NCBI GenBank assembly: GCA_046758005.1
Contig: JBHHZJ010000100.1
Span: 1-12,081 of the forward strand
Reading direction: 5' to 3'
DNA: 12,081 nt
DNA from: JBHHZJ01 sp046758005
Lineage (GTDB): Bacteria; Pseudomonadota; Alphaproteobacteria; Kiloniellales; J153
Shown here: piece by piece, positions 6,653 to 12,081 of the stretch
Layout of the letters: every line of letters begins with the position of its first letter
Numbering within the stretch: position 1 is the first letter of the stretch
Position numbers and translations under genes: made by a program
Notes under the pieces: model-generated
The model's database searches: none
Told to the model about the DNA's origin: nothing
What the model saw: the letters and a program-made list of their open reading frames with translations, nothing else

Positions 6653-8053
6653 ATGGACACGGATATTGGTGCGCTAACCGTGATCTTCACGGAGATGTAT
6701 TACTGGATCACGGTGGTCTTCATGTTCCTCATCCATATCGGGTTTTGCATGTACGAGGTCAGCGCGTCGCGGCACAAGAACCATCTGCACACGCTGCTCA
6801 AGAACACCATGCTGATCCCGTTGGTGACGATCACCTTTTTCTTCTTCGGATGGTGGATCTATTTCGCCCTTCCGAACGGGCCCGGAATAACCGGGGGGCT
6901 GATTTCGGCGCCGTGGGCCGAGCCCTGGAGTGAGCTCATGGGTCCGCACATGGGCGGCAAGCCGGCCACCGACGCGGTGACCGCGGACGACACCATCTTG
7001 TGGTCGCGACTTAATGGCGTCTTCTGGGCCGCGTTCCTGCTGTTCTCGTGGACCGCGGCCTCGATCGTCTCGGGCGCGGTGATCGAACGGGTGCGCTCCT
7101 CCGCCTTCTGGCTCCTCGCGGTGCTGGTCGGCTCCGTCACCTGGGTGATCGACGCGGCCTGGGGCTGGCATCCGGACGGCTGGATGATCCAGGTGCTGGG
7201 CTACCACGACGCCTACGCCTCGGGGGTCATCCATGCGATCGCCGGCGGCTCCGCGCTCGCGTACCTCTACCTTCTCGGGCCGCGCATCGGCAAGTTCAGG
7301 GCCGACGGTACGCCGCGGGACATTCGACCACACAACCCCTGGCTGGTGACCATCGGGCTGTTCCTGATCTACACCGGGTTCTGGGGTTTCTACGCCGCCT
7401 GCAACGTCCCGATCTTCGACGTGGACGTGGCCGACGACCGGGTATTCTACTCGGCAACCAACATCTACCTGGGGCCGACCACCCTGTCGGCGATCACCGT
7501 CAACTTCCTGATGTCCCTGTCGGGCGGCATGCTCGCGGGATACGTCCTGTCCAAGGGCGACGGCTTCTGGACCTACTCGGGCGGCCTTGCCGGCATCATC
7601 GCGGCCTCGGCCGGGAACGACCTGTATCACCCGATCCAAGCCATGATCATCGGCGGTCTTGGCACTTGGTTCATGTACAAGATCCACTACTTCGTCGAGC
7701 GCCGATTCAAGATCGACGACGCCGTGGGTGCGGTGGCGGTCCACGGTTACGCCGGTTGCTTCGGCGTGGTCATCGCCGGCTTCGTGCTGTGGGGCTACCC
7801 GGCGTCGCCCACCTATGACGCCGTCGTGACCCCGTGGGGCCAGTTCATCGGCGCGGTCATCATGTTCTGGGTGCTGGGCTTCATCCCCGCGTTCATCCTC
7901 GGGTGGATCTGCAAGGCTTCCGGCATTCTCAGAATTCCCATGGCGATCGAGCTCGCGGGACTGGACAGGGCCGAAGGTCTGGACCGCGCCGCGCTCGAAG
8001 AGGACATCCGGACCGCCGAGCAAGAAGAAGCGCGTGCCGCCGGCCTAGTGTGA
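6653..8053 (+). CDS. amt: Amt-family ammonium/methylammonium transporter
   Basis: The 466-aa protein has about eleven hydrophobic helices. Amt hallmarks are present: the Asp and first pore His in HDAYASGVIHAIAGG (D186, H194), the second pore His in DDAVGAVAVHGYAG (H364), the paired Phe of the outer gate (F124, F128) before SGAVIERVR, W170, and the inner gate F246 in TGFWGFYAAC. It should conduct ammonium or methylammonium across the inner membrane. The position matching AmtB Ser219 is C250. The C-terminal tail lacks the usual HGE motif used in regulation by GlnK, and no glnK is adjacent. The ATG at 6653 was chosen because a strong AAGGGGGAAAG ribosome site lies just upstream. An extension to 6626 adds a non-conserved leader peptide. 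Confidence 0.94.
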   Translation: MDTDIGALTVIFTEMYYWITVVFMFLIHIGFCMYEVSASRHKNHLHTLLKNTMLIPLVTITFFFFGWWIYFALPNGPGITGGLISAPWAEPWSELMGPHMGGKPATDAVTADDTILWSRLNGVFWAAFLLFSWTAASIVSGAVIERVRSSAFWLLAVLVGSVTWVIDAAWGWHPDGWMIQVLGYHDAYASGVIHAIAGGSALAYLYLLGPRIGKFRADGTPRDIRPHNPWLVTIGLFLIYTGFWGFYAACNVPIFDVDVADDRVFYSATNIYLGPTTLSAITVNFLMSLSGGMLAGYVLSKGDGFWTYSGGLAGIIAASAGNDLYHPIQAMIIGGLGTWFMYKIHYFVERRFKIDDAVGAVAVHGYAGCFGVVIAGFVLWGYPASPTYDAVVTPWGQFIGAVIMFWVLGFIPAFILGWICKASGILRIPMAIELAGLDRAEGLDRAALEEDIRTAEQEEARAAGLV

Positions 8054-8077
8054 ACCCGATCGAAGGAGAACGAAATC

Positions 8078-8296
8078 ATGTCTACCGGTGTTGAAAGCTG
8101 GACCGGGAACATCTTGGATATCGGCCCGATCTATCCATTCGTGGGCTCCGAGGTGATCCTCTGGGTCGTCGGAATGGTGCTCTGGATCGCCTGGCACATC
8201 TGGCAGGGCCGGCACGAAAGCATTGTCTATGCCGAGGACGAGCAGAAATTCAAAGGCGAAGAACTCGCCAAAGCCCTGCGCGGCGAACGGTCTTAG
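8078..8296 (+). CDS. small single-helix membrane protein encoded after amt
   Basis: I do not recognise the family of this 72-aa protein. It has a short, mostly uncharged N-terminus containing GPIYPF, one hydrophobic helix at about residues 23-42 rich in Trp (VILWVVGMVLWIAWHIW), then a charged cytoplasmic tail (EDEQKFKGEELAKALRGERS). The ATG follows AAGGAG at good spacing and lies 24 bases after the amt stop, inside the same transcription unit and before the terminator. A role as an accessory or regulatory peptide of the transporter is inferred from position and topology only. Confidence 0.85.
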   Translation: MSTGVESWTGNILDIGPIYPFVGSEVILWVVGMVLWIAWHIWQGRHESIVYAEDEQKFKGEELAKALRGERS

Positions 8297-8321
8297 CCGA
8301 GGCTTTCGTTGACCAAAGTGC

Positions 8322-8358
8322 GGGCACCGGGGATGCGCCTCCGGTGCCCCGCTTTCTT
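8322..8358 (+). terminator. intrinsic terminator of the amt operon
   Basis: A 9-bp perfect stem GGGCACCGG / CCGGTGCCC (8322-8330 / 8341-8349) with a 10-base loop is followed by GCTTTCTT. A matching upstream ACCAAAG can pair with the downstream CTTTCTTGGT to extend the stem. It lies 25 bases after the stop of the small membrane protein. This argues against starting the next gene at 8309 or 8333, both of which fall within or before the hairpin. Confidence 0.85.
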
Positions 8359-8371
8359 GGTGCCGGTTCGC

Positions 8372-8920
8372 ATGACGTTCGAAGATGCCCGCAGGGAGTT
8401 CCGCATCGCCCGGACCAAGGTGCAGCACGGGCTTCTGCTCGGCGCCGTGCTGGCCGCGATCGGGCTGGCGATCATCGCCATCGGCGCGCCCGCGATCCCC
8501 GACGCCGCACTTGTCGGCGGCGTCAACCTGTTGATCGGGGCGGGCATCCTGGTCTCGGTCGTGCGCGCGGCCAGGGACCCCAGACCGCGCATGGTGCTCG
8601 ACCGCCGGGGCATCTGGTACCGCGACTGGGGGATCGGGACGGTCCCCTGGCCGGAGGTCGCGGATGCCGCCATCGGCGGCCCGCGCCTGCGCAGCTTCCT
8701 CGGCGTCAAGCTCTGCGACCCGGACGGGTTCCTCGCGCGCTTGCCCGAGGACGAGCGCGCGAAGCTGCGTTCCGGCCGGCTCCATCGTGCGCCGGAGTTG
8801 AGGATCCCCAACGGTGCGCTCGACGCCCCGCTCGACGAGATCCTGAAGGCGATACGGCAGCATCTGGCGGAGCACGCCGTCACGCGCGCGCCCGTCGACG
8901 GGAGCCCGGCGAGCGGCTGA
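8372..8920 (+). CDS. STM3941-like membrane protein with two helices and PH-like domain
   Basis: The 182-aa protein has two hydrophobic helices (about residues 20-41 and 48-66). A cytoplasmic domain follows with the pattern PRPRMVLDRRGIWYRDWGIGTVPWPEV, then LGVKLCDPDGFLARLPEDERAKLR and a terminal helix DEILKAIRQHLAEH. This order resembles the STM3941 family of uncharacterised proteins (two helices plus a PH-like fold), which I judge by pattern only. No function is known to me. The ATG at 8372 lies just past the amt terminator. It lacks a strong ribosome site, so the start is uncertain. The gene is convergent with the flavoprotein gene across a long inverted repeat. Confidence 0.72.
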   Translation: MTFEDARREFRIARTKVQHGLLLGAVLAAIGLAIIAIGAPAIPDAALVGGVNLLIGAGILVSVVRAARDPRPRMVLDRRGIWYRDWGIGTVPWPEVADAAIGGPRLRSFLGVKLCDPDGFLARLPEDERAKLRSGRLHRAPELRIPNGALDAPLDEILKAIRQHLAEHAVTRAPVDGSPASG

Positions 8921-8959
8921 TATCGATTGGCGGCGGCGTTTAGGGAGTCCGGCCTTCCT

Positions 8960-9004
8960 AGAGCGGATCGTGATTGATTGGAGCCGCGAAGTGGTTCCAA
9001 TCAA

Positions 9005-9018
<14 letters not shown>
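8960..9018. repeat. 23-bp perfect inverted repeat, terminator-like or dispersed palindrome
   Basis: Two perfectly complementary 23-base arms (8960-8982 and 8996-9018, the left beginning AGAGCGGATCGTG) flank a 13-base centre. In RNA the stem could extend inward by C-G and G-U pairs. It separates convergent genes, so it may stop transcription from both sides, but there is no T run on either strand. The right arm covers the stop codon and last codons of the minus-strand flavoprotein. The arm length and the AT-containing palindrome are reminiscent of dispersed repeats in alphaproteobacteria, which cannot be tested within one window. Confidence 0.85.
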
Positions 9019-9625
<607 letters not shown>

Positions 9626-9636
9626 GAGAGCCTCCG

Positions 9637-10986
9637 TTAGACCATGTTCTTGATGTCCGACGCGAAGGTCGGATAGGCGTAGACCGACTCGGCCAGATCC
9701 TTGGCCGTCAGCCCGTGCTTCATGGCGAACGCGAAGAGGTGGATGATCTCCTCGCCGCCGTGGCCGACGATGTGCGCGCCGAGGATGCGGCCGCTGCCGT
9801 CCTCGACCAGGACCTTGGAGTAGGCCGCCGTCTCGGCGTAGGTCCGCGACGAGCGCCAGTCCTCCAGGTCGTTGGCCTTGACGGCGAACGCGAGGCCCTT
9901 CTCCTTCGCCTCGGCCTCGCTCAGCCCGACGCTGGCCAGCGCCGGCACCGTGTAGACCGCGGAGGGCACGGCGCCGTAATCGGCCGCCTTGCTCTCGCCG
10001 TTCACGATATTCTCGGCGGCCAGGCGGCCGGCGTAGGTCGCCACCGGCGAGAGCTGCGGCGAGGACCAGAGCGCGTCGCCGGCGACGTACACGTCCGGGT
10101 TCGAGACGCTGCGCAGGGTCTCGTCCACGGCGATGCGCGTCCCGTCGTGCGCGATCCCGCCGGCCTCGAGGTCGAGCCCGTCCAGATCGGGGATGCGCCC
10201 GGCGCCGTTGGCGACCCGGTCGGCGATGAGAGACTTCCGCTCCCCGCCATGGGTAAAATGCACCTCGAGCGCGTTGCCGCTTTTGACGACCTCTTCCACC
10301 GCCACCCCGGTCAGGATGTCGATGCCGATGCGCTCGCTCTCCCCGTGGATGCGGGCCACGGCCTCGGCGTCCATGCGCGGCAGCAGGCGCGGCAAGGCCT
10401 CGAGGATCGTCACCCGGGTCCCGGCGCGGGCGAAGACGTGGCTGAACTCCAGCGCGATCACCCCGCCGCCGATGAAGACCAGCCGTTCGGGCAGTGTCGG
10501 CATCTCCAGGATATCGTCGCTGGTGATCAGGTGCTCGGCGCCCGCGATCGGGAGCGCCCGGGGCTTCGAGCCGGTGGCGATCACGATCTTGCCGCCCTCC
10601 AGGACATCGTCCCCGACCCGCACCCGGTTGCGGCCGACGAACCCGGCCCGGCCGCGGAACACCTCGATGCCGCGCCGCTCCAGGCTTTGCGCGAACATCT
10701 CCGGCACGCCGTCGACGAAGCCGCGTTCGCGCGCGATGAGCGCGCCCCAGTCGAGGCTCGGCTCGCCCACGGTGATCTTGTGCTCGGGCGCCAGCGCGAT
10801 CTGATGCAGCGTCTGGGCCGCGGCGACCAGGACCTTCTTGGGCACGCAGCCGCGCAACGGGCAGGTGCCGCCCAGGTCCCAGGACTCGACCATGGCCACC
10901 GTCTTGCCGGCGGCGCGCGCGACCCCGGCCGCGCCCATGCCGGCGTTGCCGCCGCCCAGAACGATCACGTCGTAGCGCCTGGTCAT
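9637..10986 (-). CDS. class I pyridine nucleotide-disulfide oxidoreductase with atypical active-site tail
   Basis: The 449-aa flavoenzyme has an N-terminal FAD motif (YDVIVLGGGNAGMGAA) and the redox disulfide C42-C47 in GGTCPLRGCVPKK. A second nucleotide motif FIGGGVIALEF is followed by an acidic residue at the end of the next strand (TILEALPRLL), which suggests NADH preference. The FAD site VSNPDVYVAGDA and a C-terminal dimer domain complete the layout. The terminal HPT..E motif that carries the catalytic His-Glu pair of lipoamide and glutathione reductases is replaced by YPTFASD (Y438 to D444), so the substrate is not obvious. The ATG at 10986 has GGAAGGAG upstream. It overlaps the stop of the 56-aa ORF as ATGA. 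Long in-frame upstream extension is non-conserved. Confidence 0.9.
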   Translation of the reverse strand: MTRRYDVIVLGGGNAGMGAAGVARAAGKTVAMVESWDLGGTCPLRGCVPKKVLVAAAQTLHQIALAPEHKITVGEPSLDWGALIARERGFVDGVPEMFAQSLERRGIEVFRGRAGFVGRNRVRVGDDVLEGGKIVIATGSKPRALPIAGAEHLITSDDILEMPTLPERLVFIGGGVIALEFSHVFARAGTRVTILEALPRLLPRMDAEAVARIHGESERIGIDILTGVAVEEVVKSGNALEVHFTHGGERKSLIADRVANGAGRIPDLDGLDLEAGGIAHDGTRIAVDETLRSVSNPDVYVAGDALWSSPQLSPVATYAGRLAAENIVNGESKAADYGAVPSAVYTVPALASVGLSEAEAKEKGLAFAVKANDLEDWRSSRTYAETAAYSKVLVEDGSGRILGAHIVGHGGEEIIHLFAFAMKHGLTAKDLAESVYAYPTFASDIKNMV

Positions 10987-11153
10987 GATGCCGTCTCCTT
11001 CCCGTCTCCGTCGCTCGGCGGCCCGTCCCGCGGTTCGCAGGGTATGGCGGGCTCCGTCGGGCCGCTCCAGATGTCGTAGCAGTTCAGCAGGAACGTCAGC
11101 TCCTCGCCCGTCGCGGGAAACTCCGGCCCCGTGTTCACGCGCTGTGTCGGCAT
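10983..11153 (-). CDS. small 56-aa ORF, first gene of the TetR-controlled operon
   Basis: This short gene is proposed because its stop overlaps the oxidoreductase start as ATGA, and its start at 11153 has GGGAG seven bases upstream. The product begins MPTQRVNTGPEFPATGEELTFLLNCYDIWSG and has a Pro/Gly/Asp-rich tail. It contains two cysteines (C26 and C39) and no membrane helix. I do not recognise it. An upstream ATG at 11171 is possible but has a poor ribosome site. It could instead be an untranslated leader, but the overlap argues for translational coupling. Confidence 0.55.
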   Translation of the reverse strand: MPTQRVNTGPEFPATGEELTFLLNCYDIWSGPTEPAIPCEPRDGPPSDGDGKETAS

Positions 11154-11205
11154 TGCTCGGCTCCCATTCATGCCCTGGCCGCGGCTGTTCCATTTGGGCT
11201 GTTGA

Positions 11206-11234
11206 TATATGGACAGATCGGTCTGTCTATTCAA
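11206..11234 (-). promoter_or_regulatory. promoter with embedded TetR operator-like palindrome (site 1)
   Basis: On the minus strand TTGAAT (11234-11229) and CATATA (11211-11206) are 17 bases apart. Between them lies the palindrome GACAGATCGGTCTGTC on the plus strand (11212-11227), with perfect GACAGA/TCTGTC half-sites. A repressor bound here would cover the space between the -35 and -10 boxes of the small ORF-oxidoreductase operon. Confidence 0.72.
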
Positions 11235-11277
11235 GACCGTGGCGCAGGAATTTTCCGCTCACGGCAGTTACCGTTTA

Positions 11278-11304
11278 ATCAATTGATAAAATTATATTTT
11301 TATC
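11278..11304. repeat. AT-rich nested palindromes in the divergent intergenic region
   Basis: A very AT-rich block stands out in GC-rich surroundings. It contains the perfect palindrome ATCAATTGAT (11278-11287) and an overlapping inverted repeat GATAAAA / TTTTATC (11285-11291 / 11298-11304). It may be an UP element, a DNA-bending site or a binding site for another regulator; nothing decides this. Confidence 0.5.
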
Positions 11305-11382
11305 GGTCAAGCCGTCCGGCCGCGGTGGATGGAACCGGCACGCGTCGCAAGAAAGGGCTGGAATCGACGTGGATTCGGCACC

Positions 11383-11407
11383 TATATTGGACAGACAGGT
11401 TTGTTCA
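11383..11407 (+). promoter_or_regulatory. tetR promoter -10 with second operator-like site (site 2)
   Basis: TGGACAGACAGGTTTGTTCA at 11388-11407 is an imperfect palindrome that aligns with site 1 at most positions. It directly follows and overlaps a TATATT -10 box (11383-11388). It lies 23 bases before the tetR start and implies autorepression. No good -35 box is visible. Confidence 0.62.
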
Positions 11408-11430
11408 TTGCCGAAGGAGGTTCAGGGACG

Positions 11431-12027
11431 ATGACGTCCAGCCGGCGCGACAAACTGATCGACACCGCGCTCGCCCTGTTCGACCGGAAGGGCTATCACG
11501 CGACCGGGATCGACCGCATTCTCGCCGAAGCCGGGGTCGCGAAGATGACCCTGTACAAGCACTTCGGTTCGAAGGACGAGCTGATCCTGGCCGCCCTGCG
11601 CCGGCGCGACGCGCGCTGGCGGCAGTGGTTCAAGGAGGCGGTCGAAAGCCGCGCCGAGGCGCCGCGCGAGCGCCTGCTCGCCGTGTTCGACGCGCTCGAA
11701 GAATGGTTGGCCGGCCCCGACTTCCACGGCTGCATGTTCGTCAAGGCCGCCTCGGAGTACTGTGCCCACGACGACCCGATCCACGCCGCCGCCGCGGAGC
11801 ACCATCGGCACGTGCTTTCCGACCTCCGCGAGTTGGCGGCGGCCGCGGGCGCCGCGCGGCCGGCCAAGCTGGCCCGCGAGCTGATGCTGCTGATCGAGGG
11901 CGCGATCGTGGTCACCCAGGTCAACGGCCCGGTCGGCGCCGCGAAGCAGGCGCGCAAGGCGGCGCAAATCCTGATCGACGACGCGCTTGCCCCCACGGCC
12001 GCGCAGCCCCCCGCGGGTTGTGCCTAA
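11431..12027 (+). CDS. TetR-family repressor, possible electrophile sensor
   Basis: The 198-aa protein has a typical TetR DNA-binding domain at residues 5-52 (KLIDTALALFDRKGYHATGIDRILAEAGVAKMTLYKHFGSKDEL) and an all-helical ligand domain after it. Cysteines C101 and C111 lie in HGCMFVKAASEYCAHDD. Their ten-residue spacing, and the GC..VK..AE context, recall E. coli NemR as I remember it (C106, C116). A thiol-sensing mechanism is therefore possible. The ATG at 11431 follows GAAGGAGG at proper spacing; the upstream in-frame extension crosses the operator and promoter and is rejected. It diverges from the oxidoreductase operon, with operator-like sites before both units. Confidence 0.93.
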   Translation: MTSSRRDKLIDTALALFDRKGYHATGIDRILAEAGVAKMTLYKHFGSKDELILAALRRRDARWRQWFKEAVESRAEAPRERLLAVFDALEEWLAGPDFHGCMFVKAASEYCAHDDPIHAAAAEHHRHVLSDLRELAAAAGAARPAKLARELMLLIEGAIVVTQVNGPVGAAKQARKAAQILIDDALAPTAAQPPAGCA

Positions 12028-12081
12028 TACCAAATCTCGGTGATAATGACCCTTTTGATGGCGATCCAAGGGCCGCCTGGG

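Noticed and set aside
8309..8371. A longer start for the STM3941-like protein
   Set aside because: The added residues are encoded by the amt terminator hairpin and do not fit the two-helix start of the family.
11329..11430. A longer start for the TetR protein
   Set aside because: It would translate the promoter and operator; the ATG at 11431 has a strong ribosome site and fits the family length.

Overview
The window is a roughly two-thirds GC, gene-dense bacterial chromosome segment. Cell type, codon use, a sigma-54-like promoter, FadR- and TetR-type regulators and a group IIC intron edge fit a high-GC proteobacterium, probably an alphaproteobacterium. The lineage is inferred and not proven by any rRNA or housekeeping gene here.

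Region 1 (1-5443) is a tight minus-strand operon for nitrogen or amine assimilation. Read in its own direction it encodes a glutamine synthetase-like ligase (GlnT/GmaS superfamily), a class II glutamine amidotransferase, a GXGXG glutamate synthase-like domain protein, an FMN/iron-sulfur glutamate synthase domain protein, and an unrecognised 129-aa protein. It ends in a strong intrinsic terminator. Directly behind the terminator, at the left edge of the window, sits the 5' end of what looks like a group IIC intron in the orientation these introns use at terminators. The three middle proteins together rebuild most of a glutamate synthase in pieces, as in the GlxBCD and N-methylglutamate synthase (MgsABC) families. 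The ligase lacks the two residues that form the ammonium site in ordinary glutamine synthetase, so its amine substrate may not be ammonia.

Region 2 (5444-8358) is on the plus strand: a GntR/FCD regulator diverging from the ligase operon, a 450-base gene-free leader, an Amt-family transporter with a changed substrate-site residue, and a small one-helix membrane protein, closed by an intrinsic terminator. The likely logic is that the regulator senses a metabolite, Amt brings in ammonium or a small amine, the ligase attaches it to glutamate, and the split synthase transfers the nitrogen. No N-methylglutamate dehydrogenase genes are present in the window.

Region 3 (8372-9018) holds a small membrane protein of the STM3941-like type and a long perfect inverted repeat lying between convergent genes.

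Region 4 (9005-12027) is a second regulatory unit. A TetR repressor diverges from a minus-strand operon of a 56-aa ORF, a class I pyridine nucleotide-disulfide oxidoreductase and a pyridoxamine-phosphate-oxidase-fold flavoprotein. Two matching operator-like sites lie in front of the two transcription units. Cysteines in the repressor and the redox enzymes suggest a thiol or electrophile stress response.
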